64,000 nucleotides of DNA from Streptomyces sp. H27-C3 (lineage in GTDB: Bacteria; Actinomycetota; Actinomycetes; Streptomycetales; Streptomycetaceae): NCBI RefSeq assembly GCF_030063415.1, contig NZ_JASITA010000040.1, forward strand, positions 1 through 64,000, read 5' to 3'. Shown piece after piece: positions 16,155 to 24,370 of the stretch. Under the pieces are notes generated by a model that made no database searches, had not been told where the DNA came from, and saw only the letters and a list, made by a program, of their open reading frames with translations. Each line of letters opens with the position of its first letter. Position 1 is the stretch's first letter. The translations under genes and the position numbers were made by a program.

Positions 16155-16218
16155 CCGCGGCATCCTTCTCGGCACCCTTTCCCCGGGGCGGGCCAATGTC
16201 CGTGCGTCCTGGGAGGAC

Positions 16219-17502
16219 GTGATCGTCGCGATCATGGCTCCGCGAAGCGGCAAAACCTCCGGACTCGCGATCCCCGCGATTCTCGCGGCGCCCGGACCGG
16301 TCCTTCTCACCAGTAACAAGGCCGCGAACGACGCCTTCACCGCGACGGTGGACGCTCGGGCCGAGGTCGGCACGATCTGGAGCCTCGACCCCCAGCAGAT
16401 CGCCCACCACCCGCGCGAGATGTGGTGGGACATCCTGGCCGACGCCCGCGACCTGGCCGGGGCGAAACGTTTGGCTGGGCACTTCGTCGCCGCCAGCGTG
16501 GACGAGTCGAACGGCTCCGACTTCTGGTCCACCGCCGCGAGTAACACGCTCGGCGCGCTGTTCCTCGCTGCCGCCAGCCACCGGCGCCCGATTACCGATG
16601 TCCTGGCCTGGCTCGCCTCCCCCGCCGACCGGACCCCGGTCGACCTGCTCACCGATGCCGGCCACGACGCGGTGGCCGCTCAGCTTCAGGGCACTGTCTC
16701 CGGCGCGACCGAGACCCGTGACGGAATCTTCGAGACGGCGAGGCAGTACGCGAGCTGCCTGCTCGACACGGACGTCGCAGCCTGGGTCACACCCGCCAAG
16801 GATCTCCCCGAGTTCAAGCCCTTCGCCTTCGCCACGTCCCGCGACACCCTGTACCTCCTCAGCAAGGACGGCGGCGGCAGCGCGAGCGCGATCATCGCCG
16901 CAGCGGCCGACGCCGTGATGCGCGCGGCCGTGATCGTCGCCGAGCGCTCCGGCGGCCGACTCGACCCTCCCGCCTTGTGCGTCCTCGACGAAGCTGCGAA
17001 CGTCTGCAAAATCTCGGATCTCCCCGACCTTTACAGCCACTTGGGCAGCCGAGGCGTCATCCCGATGACGATCCTGCAGTCCTACCGACAGGGCCAGCGG
17101 TGCTGGGGCGAGGCCGGCATGGACGCGCTCTGGTCTGCAGCCACCGTCAAGATCATCGGAAGTGGCATCGACGACGCCGACTTCGCCGACCGGCTCAGCA
17201 GGCAGGTCGGCGACCACGACGTGCAGACCACCTCGGTGTCGACCAGCGACGGCGGCAAGTCCACCTCAGTGAGCATGCGCACCGAGCGGATCCTGCCACC
17301 CGATGCGATCCGCGCCCTGCCCAAGGGCAAGGCACTACTCCTGGCCACAGGCATCCGGGTCGCCATGCTCGACCTCCGGCCTTGGTACAAGGAGCCATCC
17401 GCCAAGGTGGTCGGCCCGGCCTCGGCCCGTGCGACGAAGGCGATCACCGAACGGGCCATCGCGAAGACCCACGGCCGTGACGACTTCGGGTTGTCAGCAT
17501 GA
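16219..17502 (+). CDS. T4SS coupling protein, ATPase part (VirD4/TraG-like)
   Basis: A 427-residue reading from GTG 16219; the homologous frame actually extends upstream to about 16132, where it should join the membrane part. It contains Walker A APRSGKTS close to the start, Walker B LCVLDEAANVC (about 252-262), and the TraG/VirD4 signature ILQSYRQG followed by KIIGSGIDD. This motor would bring the relaxase-DNA complex and protein substrates to the channel. Starting at 16219 would remove the strand before Walker A, so it is probably not a natural start. Its stop overlaps the next ATG. Confidence 0.8.
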   Translation: MIVAIMAPRSGKTSGLAIPAILAAPGPVLLTSNKAANDAFTATVDARAEVGTIWSLDPQQIAHHPREMWWDILADARDLAGAKRLAGHFVAASVDESNGSDFWSTAASNTLGALFLAAASHRRPITDVLAWLASPADRTPVDLLTDAGHDAVAAQLQGTVSGATETRDGIFETARQYASCLLDTDVAAWVTPAKDLPEFKPFAFATSRDTLYLLSKDGGGSASAIIAAAADAVMRAAVIVAERSGGRLDPPALCVLDEAANVCKISDLPDLYSHLGSRGVIPMTILQSYRQGQRCWGEAGMDALWSAATVKIIGSGIDDADFADRLSRQVGDHDVQTTSVSTSDGGKSTSVSMRTERILPPDAIRALPKGKALLLATGIRVAMLDLRPWYKEPSAKVVGPASARATKAITERAIAKTHGRDDFGLSA

Positions 17503-17729
17503 GCGCGCCCACACCGCGTCCCGGGCGGTTCGCACGCTCGCCAGTCGTTCTGCGCGACGGGCAGTGGTGGTTGGTCAGCGGGGCCGGCTCCATACTCGCC
17601 TCCGATCCCACGTTCACCAGCACCCTGGACTGCCTCGCGCAGGCGATGGCCGCTGCCGACCAGGCGGTCGACGACCTCCGTGCCCGGGAGAGCGAACCTC
17701 CCGCTTTTGATGCAAGGGGGCGGCGATGA
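17499..17729 (+). CDS. small uncharacterised protein coupled to the coupling protein
   Basis: A 76-residue protein whose ATG overlaps the coupling-protein stop (ATGA) and whose stop overlaps the next ATG. A short beta segment (VVLRDGQWWLVSGAG) and a helix (LDCLAQAMAAADQAVDDL) are visible; the basic end DARGRR is short and lacks the AAxxRS opening. Function unknown. Confidence 0.6.
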   Translation: MSAPTPRPGRFARSPVVLRDGQWWLVSGAGSILASDPTFTSTLDCLAQAMAAADQAVDDLRARESEPPAFDARGRR

Positions 17730-18895
17730 ACCCGCTGTTGGGCGCGGAGCAGGCGGTGCTCGGTTCCGTGCTGCTCGACCCGGGTCAGCTCTCGCACCTT
17801 GACTGGCTCGCACCGGATCACTTCTACCGGCCGGTCCACCAGGCGCTGTTCGGCGCGTTGCGCAAGCTCCGTGACGACGGCCACCCTGCGTTGGCCGAAG
17901 AGTCCGTACCGCTGTCTTGGGTGACCGATGCGGTCGACGAGGCCAGCACCCGCGTACGGGGTCTGACCGCGGTATACGCCCACACCCTGATCTCGGCCTG
18001 CCCGCGTCCCGCGCACGCTCCGGTGTACGGCCGCATGGTGCTGGAGGGCGCGATCCATCGCAGCATCACGGAACACGCCATCCGCCTTCACCAGGCGGCC
18101 CGCGCCGACGCCCTGCAGGGCGAAGTCGTGGGAGCCCTGCATCACGCGGACGTCCTTACCGGCGTGCTCAGCGATCTCGCACAGCGGTGGGGTACCGAAC
18201 CGCGCCCGGTCGCGCCTGCCAATCCGCCGGCCACCGCCCCGGCCGTGCCACCGCCGGTTCGGGCAGACCAGGTCGCCGAGGACGAACGGTTCCTTCTAGC
18301 CGTCCTCGCTGAGCAGCCGAAGGCCATGAACGAGGTAGTCGGCTGGCTGCGGCCTGGCGACTTCGCCGACCCCGCCCACGGGCAGCTCTACCGCTGCCTC
18401 GGCGCACTGCACCACCGGGGTGAGCCCATCGATCGAGTCACCTTGCTCTGGGAAGCCCAGCGGCGTGGGCTTCTGGCCGACGGAACACTGTCCAGCGATC
18501 AGCTCGCCGCCATCTGCGACGGCGTGGGTCCAGGCAGCGCCGAATGGCTCGGCGAACTGGTCATGCGCTCGTCGGTCACCCGCACGGCGGCGACCTCTGC
18601 GCGTGTCATCCGGGCCCTGGCGGAGAACGACGCTCTGGCCCCCGGGCGGCTCATCAATCACGCGTTGCACGCACTCGGTCCCCTCGATGAAGTGCGTGCC
18701 CGCTGGCAGGCGGCGAACGGCCACCCCGCACCGACGCCGACGGCGACGGCTCCCTCGCCGACCGGGCCGCCCCCTGCGCAGGTGCACGCGGCGCTCGCCC
18801 GCAGCACACCGCACCCAGTCTCGCCCTCCTCGGCCCGGCCTGGCTCTGCCCCCAGCCCGGCCGCCGTGCGACCGCCCTCTCGCGGACACGGCTGA
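17726..18895 (+). CDS. tandem DnaB-N-like domains without helicase, with element tail
   Basis: A 389-residue protein with two domains resembling the N-terminal domain of replicative helicase DnaB. Domain 1 (about 5-50) reads AEQAVLGSVLLDPGQL then DHFYRPVHQALF. Domain 2 (about 188-250) reads DERFLLAVLAEQP then GDFADPAHGQLYRCL. A Pro/Ala linker (about 158-178) separates them. The RecA-like ATPase domain is absent. In DnaB this domain contacts primase, so the protein may recruit or block primase-helicase (inference). The tail (354-389) begins HAALARS and ends SRGHG. Coupled by ATGA to the preceding gene. Confidence 0.75.
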   Translation: MNPLLGAEQAVLGSVLLDPGQLSHLDWLAPDHFYRPVHQALFGALRKLRDDGHPALAEESVPLSWVTDAVDEASTRVRGLTAVYAHTLISACPRPAHAPVYGRMVLEGAIHRSITEHAIRLHQAARADALQGEVVGALHHADVLTGVLSDLAQRWGTEPRPVAPANPPATAPAVPPPVRADQVAEDERFLLAVLAEQPKAMNEVVGWLRPGDFADPAHGQLYRCLGALHHRGEPIDRVTLLWEAQRRGLLADGTLSSDQLAAICDGVGPGSAEWLGELVMRSSVTRTAATSARVIRALAENDALAPGRLINHALHALGPLDEVRARWQAANGHPAPTPTATAPSPTGPPPAQVHAALARSTPHPVSPSSARPGSAPSPAAVRPPSRGHG

Positions 18896-18940
18896 ACCCT
18901 CCCCCTTTCCGTCGCTCGTCCTCATCCCTTGGGAATCACC

Positions 18941-19522
18941 GTGAACAACACCCCCGTCTCCGACGCCTTGGCCCTCCGTGCCACGGCCTCAGCCTTCGAT
19001 GCCCAGCGCGGCAAGCTCCCGGTCTCCGGAGACCTCCACCGCTCGCCGGACAGCGTCGCCGTCGCCAGGCAGATATCCGAACTCGGCACGCTGATCAGCA
19101 GTTTGGGCGACGAAGTCCTCTTCCGTGTCACCGAACAGGACCAGGGGCCCGACAGTGCGCGGGTCGTCACCAGCTGCGCCGCCGCCGTAGGACCTGCCGG
19201 CGAGGCGGCATCCGCTCTCGGCGCAGTGGCCCACCAGCTCTCGTTCCTGAACCAGACCGAGCACCTCCACGACCAGCCCGATGCCCGGGACGCTCGGGAG
19301 GCTGCGGCACGGGTGACGGATGACGCGCTCAGCATGGCGAACACGGCCCTACGCGAAGCCGCCGACTCCCTTCATGCCGCGTCGGCTGCGGTTTCGCCTC
19401 CGTCCGCGCGGCTGCAGGCAGCCCGTAGCCGGTCCACGACCGCGGCTCCCGCACCTGTTTCATCTCCGCATGCCGTCCCGGGAGCAGCAGCTCCTGTGGA
19501 CCGGATCGCTCGGGGTCGGTGA
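18941..19522 (+). CDS. uncharacterised helical protein with element tail
   Basis: A 193-residue protein from GTG 18941 (a TTG lies 12 nt earlier). The all-helical Ala-rich core is unrecognised. The tail (about 159-193) starts QAARSRS and ends RIARGR, one of the clearest examples. Function unknown. Ends one base before the cytosine methyltransferase remnant. Confidence 0.7.
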   Translation: MNNTPVSDALALRATASAFDAQRGKLPVSGDLHRSPDSVAVARQISELGTLISSLGDEVLFRVTEQDQGPDSARVVTSCAAAVGPAGEAASALGAVAHQLSFLNQTEHLHDQPDARDAREAAARVTDDALSMANTALREAADSLHAASAAVSPPSARLQAARSRSTTAAPAPVSSPHAVPGAAAPVDRIARGR

Positions 19523-19523
19523 C

Positions 19524-20721
19524 ATGCAGACCGCCATCGCGCGCCCTCCGCTGATCGGCTCGCTCTGCTCCGGGTACGGCGGGCTGGACCTCGGCGTCCA
19601 GTCCGCGCTCGGCGGCACGCTGGCCTGGCACGCGGAAGTCGATCCGAACGCCTCGCGCATCCTGGCCCGCCACTGGCCCCGCGTCCCGAACCTGGGCGAC
19701 ATCACCGCCGTCGACTGGGCCACCGTTCCCCGGGCCTGCGTCCTTACGGCGGGCTTCCCCTGTCAAAGACGTCTCGGTCGCCGGCCGCCGGGCCGGACTC
19801 AACGCCCAGACCCGCTCCGGGCTGTGGCTGCACGTCGCCCGTGCGGTCGAAGCCCTCCGACCCTGCCTGGTTGTGATCGAGAATGTGCGCGGCCTCCTCA
19901 CCTCACCCGCCGGTTCCCCTGGCGACGTGGAATTCTGCCCGTGGTGTCTGGGAGACACCCCAGGCCAGCCTCCTCTGCGGGCACTCGGTGCCGTACTCGG
20001 ATCCCTGGCCGACCTCCGGTACGACGCGAAGTGGCTCGTGCTTCGCGCCTCCGATATCGGAGCCCCGCACCGCCGCGAGCGCACGTTTCTCGCCGCCTGG
20101 CCCGCCGAACGCGCTGTTCAAGACGCCGACCAGCAACATCGGCAAGAACGGCGGATCACAGCACCCCTCCAAGAGGAAGAGCGGGGGCCACGGCCCGAAC
20201 CTGGCCGACGAGGTGGAGTGGCTCCTGCCTACGCCGAAGGCGTCGGACGGCATCAAGGGCTCACCCAACCAGCGCCACGGCAATGGGGACATGACCCTGC
20301 CGAGTGCGGCGGCGTCGCTGCTGCCCACACCGCGGGCCAGCGACACGGGCACCCCGGGACGCCGGCCGGGCAAGGGCTGGCGCCCGCCCCTGTCGGCAGT
20401 GGTTCTGCCGCTGTGGACGGAATCGGCTCCGGAAGCCGGGGGGCCGACCAGCGATGGGGGGCGTACGTAGCCGCCATCACCCGGTGGGAGATGCTCACCC
20501 GCCCCGCGCCGCCGCCCACCGATGCGGCCGGACGCCTTCGTGCCGACTTCGTGGAGTGGATGCAGGGGCTGGAGTCCGGCTGGGTCACCGCCACTCCGGG
20601 GCTCGGACGCCCAGCTCAACTCACCGCACTCGGCAACGGTTGCGTCCCCCAACAGGCCACCCGGGCAGTGCAGTTGTTGGCCCCACCCTTCCCGCGCTGC
20701 CCTCGCTGCGCGACGGCGTAG
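19524..20721 (+). pseudogene. DNA cytosine-5 methyltransferase, frameshifted
   Basis: Homology moves between three frames. ATG 19524 opens a Dcm-type enzyme: SAM motif LCSGYGGLDLGV and catalytic GFPCQ. An extra base at about 19767 (CAAAGAC) breaks the frame right after Cys; DVSVAGRRAGL, then IENVRGLL and RASDIGAPHRRER, continue in the +1 frame. Near 20100 it shifts again (NALFKTPTSN, LLPTPKASDG) and near 20437-20442, at a G run, it returns (YVAAITRWEML, LTALGNGCVPQQA). An intact protein would be about 400 residues, with the target-recognition region in the shifted part. It is either a decayed gene or one hit by homopolymer sequence errors. It would methylate C5 of cytosine. Confidence 0.8.
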
Positions 20722-20739
20722 CGCCCCACTACCGGGCTT

Positions 20740-20785
20740 TTCCGGCCGAACCAAATCGCGGTTCCTCCGGATCCTCTTCCTCATG
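20740..20785 (+). promoter_or_regulatory. recurrent intergenic motif, copy 3
   Basis: TTCCGGCCG, CCAAATCGCGG and CTCCGGATCCTCTT, matching the copy at 13177-13216 in order and spacing. It lies directly upstream of the DUF4913 gene and downstream of the methyltransferase remnant. Confidence 0.45.
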
Positions 20786-20814
20786 TCGCCGTCTCACAGA
20801 TGGAGCACGCCCCC

Positions 20815-21426
20815 ATGTCCGACACCAGCACGACCACCCCCGACCCGGAGCCGGAGCCGTTCCGCGTCCCCGACGGGGACCTCGACGACCTCGCCAGCAC
20901 CCTCGCCAAGACCATGGCCGAGGTCAGGCAGCACGGCGTCATCCTCGACCGCCTGGGCTCCGAGCCCGCTCCCGCCTCCGCCGCACGCCCGTCGGCTGAC
21001 GGCGTACCAGCCGCAGAGGCGGCCAGCTCCGCGCAGGAAGATGGCCCCGCCTCGGTGTTCATCCTCGCCTTGGGCGGCGAGGCGTACGCCATCGAGATCG
21101 CCGCCCTCAGCGACTGGGTGAACTACCTCTTCCTCCCGGTGTACGGCCGAGAGATCAGCACGTCCCGCCCATGGTGTGCCCAGTGGCACGAGCACCCCGA
21201 GGCTGTCGCCCGGCTGCACGCCCTCTGGCTCGCATGGCAGCAGCTCACCGACGCCGAGGCCGGCCTGTCCGGCCCCTCGACGTGGCACCGCGACCACCTG
21301 GACCAAGCGCTGGTCCATCTCCGCGCTCCCGACGGCCCCTTCGGCGCATGCACGACGAGCGCGACCCGGCCCAACCATCGTGTACTGGCCACCCCCGCGC
21401 CCGAACTGTTGGGGCTGGCGGCATGA
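20815..21426 (+). CDS. DUF4913 family protein
   Basis: A 203-residue protein; ATG 20815 is preferred over ATG 20800 because of a GGAG 9 nt upstream. A low-complexity acidic start (1-80) leads into a DUF4913 domain (about 95-180): WVNYLFLPVYGR, WCAQWHEHPEAVARLHALWLAW and WHRDHLD, ending PDGPFGAC. DUF4913 proteins occur on many Streptomyces plasmids and integrative elements; no function is known. It lacks the tail. Its stop overlaps the next ATG. Confidence 0.8.
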   Translation: MSDTSTTTPDPEPEPFRVPDGDLDDLASTLAKTMAEVRQHGVILDRLGSEPAPASAARPSADGVPAAEAASSAQEDGPASVFILALGGEAYAIEIAALSDWVNYLFLPVYGREISTSRPWCAQWHEHPEAVARLHALWLAWQQLTDAEAGLSGPSTWHRDHLDQALVHLRAPDGPFGACTTSATRPNHRVLATPAPELLGLAA

Positions 21427-22190
21427 GCGACGAACTCGACTTCCATCTGGACGACTTCGAGCCTGTTGACGCGGACTCGGAGTACGCGGAGCAGCGGTTC
21501 TGGGCCGGTGACTTCACCGTCTTGGCCGAGCACCGCACCACCCCCTACGGCTCCCACAGCTTCGTCGTCGCCCACGACGGCTCGGCCACCTGGGGCGTGC
21601 CCGGCGCACCTCAGATCGCCGCGATCAAGGTCGCGCGGGACCTCAGCCTGAACACCTTCACGTTCGAGTCGACCTATCACTCCTCCGTGCCCTTCGCTCA
21701 GAACTGGCTGATCGAGCAAGGGTGCCCGCCCGAGCCGATCTCCCAGATCGGCGACGGCTTCACGCAACCCGCCGATGACCTGACGACCCGCACCGAGCAG
21801 CAGATCCACTCCTCGGGGAGCCGGTACGAGGTGCTGGACAGCGACACCAGGGACTACGGCCCGGCCGAGAACTGGACGATGGTCAAGGACTCTGCCGCAG
21901 CCAAGGCTCCGATCCGGGTCTTCCTGGAAAAAGCAGACCTCAAGGCCGGCACCTACACGCTGCGCGAGGGCGCCTTCGCTGACGAGGACGCCGCCCACCA
22001 CTGGCTGGAGGACCGCAGCAGCCCGCTGCCGCCGCCACCGGAATACCGCGGTGACGCCGGTTCCCTGCGGACCCGTGCTGCCCTCGCCCGGTCGGTCGGC
22101 GCCTCCGCGATATCGGAGGCCGGCCCCGATACCCAGAGCGAGCCGTCGGCAGGAGCTGCTCAGCGACCGAGCCCTGGGCGGTCGATGTGA
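21423..22190 (+). CDS. DUF317-like repeat protein with element tail
   Basis: A 255-residue protein, ATGA-coupled to the DUF4913 gene. The body contains beta-rich segments (SFVVAHDGSATWGVP near residue 47; QNWLIEQGC; then a Lys-Ala-rich IRVFLEKADLKAGTYTL) with no firm family. The DUF317 likeness is weak. The tail (218-255) starts RAALARS and ends SPGRSM, the only tail ending in Met. Its stop overlaps the GTG of the RelE-like gene. Confidence 0.65.
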   Translation: MSDELDFHLDDFEPVDADSEYAEQRFWAGDFTVLAEHRTTPYGSHSFVVAHDGSATWGVPGAPQIAAIKVARDLSLNTFTFESTYHSSVPFAQNWLIEQGCPPEPISQIGDGFTQPADDLTTRTEQQIHSSGSRYEVLDSDTRDYGPAENWTMVKDSAAAKAPIRVFLEKADLKAGTYTLREGAFADEDAAHHWLEDRSSPLPPPPEYRGDAGSLRTRAALARSVGASAISEAGPDTQSEPSAGAAQRPSPGRSM

Positions 22191-22663
22191 GCCGCGCCCG
22201 CTTCGCCTTCGCCGCACATCCGGACGCCATCGCGGATCTGCGGGAACTTCCCGACACCATTCGCGACTTGGCCCTGCTGGAGCTGCAGAACCTGGTGCAC
22301 GGGAGCGACGACTGCCTGCCGCTGAAGGGTCGCCTCGCGGGATTCCACAAGGTCTATGTCGACCCGTCAGTCTCCTACCGGATGGTCATCCAGTTCCGCG
22401 CGGCCCCGCCCACCTCCGACCACCAGCGCGAGGTCTATCTCGTCGCCGCCGGGAGCCGTAAGGACTACGCGGTCTACCGCTCAGCCCACCTCCGCACCGG
22501 CCCCCACCAGGACACCGAGACCGCCTCTGCCTCCGAGGCGCGCGTGCAGGCCGCTCGATCCCGCTCTCCCCGCACGATCGACCAGCCGACTGCGGTCCCG
22601 GCAGCTCCTCCCGCAGCAGTCCAACCCACTGCTGCCGCTCCTCGAAAGGCCCCCCATCGATGA
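22187..22663 (+). CDS. RelE/ParE-like toxin-fold protein with element tail
   Basis: A 158-residue protein from GTG 22187 (GTGA overlap). Residues 1-100 have the layout of RelE/ParE toxins: an N-terminal AHPDAIADLRELP helix, then LKGRLAGFHKVYVD, YRMVIQFRA and a final strand with YAVYRSAH. Such proteins cleave mRNA or poison gyrase. No classical antitoxin gene is evident beside it; the next gene has an RHH-like segment and could fill that role. The tail (121-158) begins QAARSRS and ends KAPHR. A toxin fold with the shared tag is the best hint that tagged proteins may be delivered. Confidence 0.65.
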   Translation: MSRARFAFAAHPDAIADLRELPDTIRDLALLELQNLVHGSDDCLPLKGRLAGFHKVYVDPSVSYRMVIQFRAAPPTSDHQREVYLVAAGSRKDYAVYRSAHLRTGPHQDTETASASEARVQAARSRSPRTIDQPTAVPAAPPAAVQPTAAAPRKAPHR

Positions 22664-23328
22664 CCGCCGACCGCACCCCCCTGGCCCGTACCGAACTGGC
22701 TGACCTCCTCACCGAAGTTGCGCACAGGGTCTCCGGCATCCTCACGGCCGAGTACCCGACGGCCGCTAGCCGCTCCTACCTGCACCCCGTGCTCGGTGCA
22801 CTGTCCGCCGGGCCCCAGGTCGTCTGCGAGCTGAACGACCGGCTCGAAGGCTTCGTGGCCGACGATCCGCTCCCCACGACGCCGGCAGGTCTCTTCACCC
22901 TGGCCTCCTACGCCTCGGCGCTGGGATGGCTTACCGAGTCCCTCGCCGAGCTGACCGCCTCGGTCGACCGGATCTGCACGCGCGTCGGCATCCCCACGGA
23001 GCCACCGGACCTGGCCTTCGCCGCACGGGTCAGCGTGGAGCAGAACAGCGAGTTCGACTTTGCCTTCAGCGCCCTGGAGTTGGCGGCAATCCGTACTGCG
23101 GCCGAGGCCGCCGGTCTCGCTCCGGTCGACTACGTCGAGGTGCTCTCCGAGTCCCTGCTCGCAGCCTCCCGTATCACCGACGCCTGCATGGAGATCTCCA
23201 GCGGCCTGCTCGAAGACGCCGCGTATGTCCTCGGTGAGGCGACCGAACACGTCTGGATCGGCGACGGTCCCGAGAGCCTGCCCACTCTGGTCCGCTCCCT
23301 GCTCGCCCGGATGGAGGCGTCGGAATGA
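22660..23328 (+). CDS. helical protein with an RHH/MobC-like segment
   Basis: A 222-residue acidic protein, ATGA-coupled to the RelE-like gene. Near residues 126-155 the segment LELAAIRTAAEAAGLAPVDYV resembles the second half of ribbon-helix-helix proteins such as MobC and antitoxins. It lacks the tail. It could bind DNA or neutralise its neighbour; both are inference. A conventional antitoxin would be shorter and would usually precede the toxin. Confidence 0.6.
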   Translation: MTADRTPLARTELADLLTEVAHRVSGILTAEYPTAASRSYLHPVLGALSAGPQVVCELNDRLEGFVADDPLPTTPAGLFTLASYASALGWLTESLAELTASVDRICTRVGIPTEPPDLAFAARVSVEQNSEFDFAFSALELAAIRTAAEAAGLAPVDYVEVLSESLLAASRITDACMEISSGLLEDAAYVLGEATEHVWIGDGPESLPTLVRSLLARMEASE

Positions 23329-23334
23329 ACCCTC

Positions 23335-23749
23335 ATGACGCGACTGGCCGGGACGATGACTGGCCATCTCGGGTGAGCGCCGCCTCGGGGCCCTCGAAGC
23401 CGTCGAGGCTGGCGGACTGCGATTCCACCAGAGCGCGATCTACGGCTACATCCACCTCTCCGACGGACAGGGCCAGCGCCCCAACCCGGAGGTCTGGCCT
23501 GAAACCGCCCAGCGGCTGGTCGCCGACGGGCTGCTCGCCCAGAACACCAGCGAGGGGCTGTACCGGCCTGGGCAGCTCCTCTCGCTCACACCGCAGGGTG
23601 AGGCGGCCCTGCGGTGTGCCCGTACGGCCACACCGCGCGTATCCGCCGCCCTCAGCCGCAGCGGCACCGCAGGGATCTCCGGCCCCGGCGTCGACCCATC
23701 CGCCGCGCCTGCGAAAAGCACGGCCACCAAGCCGCTCCGTTCCCGCTGA
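23335..23749 (+). pseudogene. small winged-helix-like protein with element tail, frameshifted at its start
   Basis: The coding sequence from 23375 to 23749 (ERRLGALEAVEAGG, YIHLSDGQGQRPNP, PETAQRLVADGLL, LLSLTPQGEAAL) is open but has no start codon of its own. ATG 23335 or 23356 in the neighbouring frame gives MTGHLG and would join it if the T at about 23374 (CGGGTGAG) were absent. The protein would be about 135 residues. The C-terminal tail is intact: SAALSRS to KPLRSR. A third +1-type break in this gene train: either decay, recoding or sequence error. Confidence 0.6.
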
Positions 23750-23771
23750 TCTCCCTTGAAAGGACGCCCCC

Positions 23772-24314
23772 ATGTCTACCGCGATCTACACCCGCCGCCT
23801 GGTCGAGCACCGGTACGGCCGCCCGCTGGAGAAGCTGCAGCGCGGCAACGCCTCCAGCCGCTCTGACGACCCTGTCCTGCCCATCCTGCTGCGACGGCTC
23901 GACGGACTGGCCCAGAGCGGCGCCGATGCCCGTTCAGCCCGCCGCAACCTCGACGCGGCCTGGCAGCGGCACCGCTCCGGCGAACACGCCCTCGACGATC
24001 TCGTGCTGCTGTACGCGACTGAAGTCATCGACCTCGAACGCCAGGAACAGAGCGAGGCGGAAGCGGTCTGGGACCTGCTGGATGTCCGCCTCCTCCTGGA
24101 CCGCGCTTCTTCTCGGCGGTCCTCGGCTCATCGAGCCGCCCCTTCTCCGGACGATCAGGACCTGCTGGACATCGCCCGCGAGGTCGCCGCCGGCCTGCAT
24201 CGCCTCAACCGCGAGGCACTGCGCCAGGGCCTTCGAGCCCGCGGGGTCACCGTCAGCAACCGTCGCCTCGGCGCGGTACTCCAGAGGCTCCGCACCGAGA
24301 GCACCTCCGGCTGA
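23772..24314 (+). CDS. uncharacterised protein with C-terminal helix-turn-helix-like region
   Basis: A 180-residue charged helical protein from ATG 23772 (GAAAGGA ribosome binding site). The C-terminal part (HRLNREALRQGLRARGVTV, then NRRLGAVLQRLR) has the look of a winged helix seen at the end of several Streptomyces plasmid proteins. No tail. Possibly DNA-binding; role unknown. Confidence 0.65.
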   Translation: MSTAIYTRRLVEHRYGRPLEKLQRGNASSRSDDPVLPILLRRLDGLAQSGADARSARRNLDAAWQRHRSGEHALDDLVLLYATEVIDLERQEQSEAEAVWDLLDVRLLLDRASSRRSSAHRAAPSPDDQDLLDIAREVAAGLHRLNREALRQGLRARGVTVSNRRLGAVLQRLRTESTSG

Positions 24315-24370
24315 CCGCTCGGTCGCATCACAGATCCACAAACCCCCATTCCCTTAATGGAGTTCGGCCC

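Noticed and set aside
22660..23328. A classical antitoxin for the RelE-like protein
   Set aside because: At 222 residues and lying downstream it does not match known RelB-type antitoxins; only a short RHH-like segment supports the idea.
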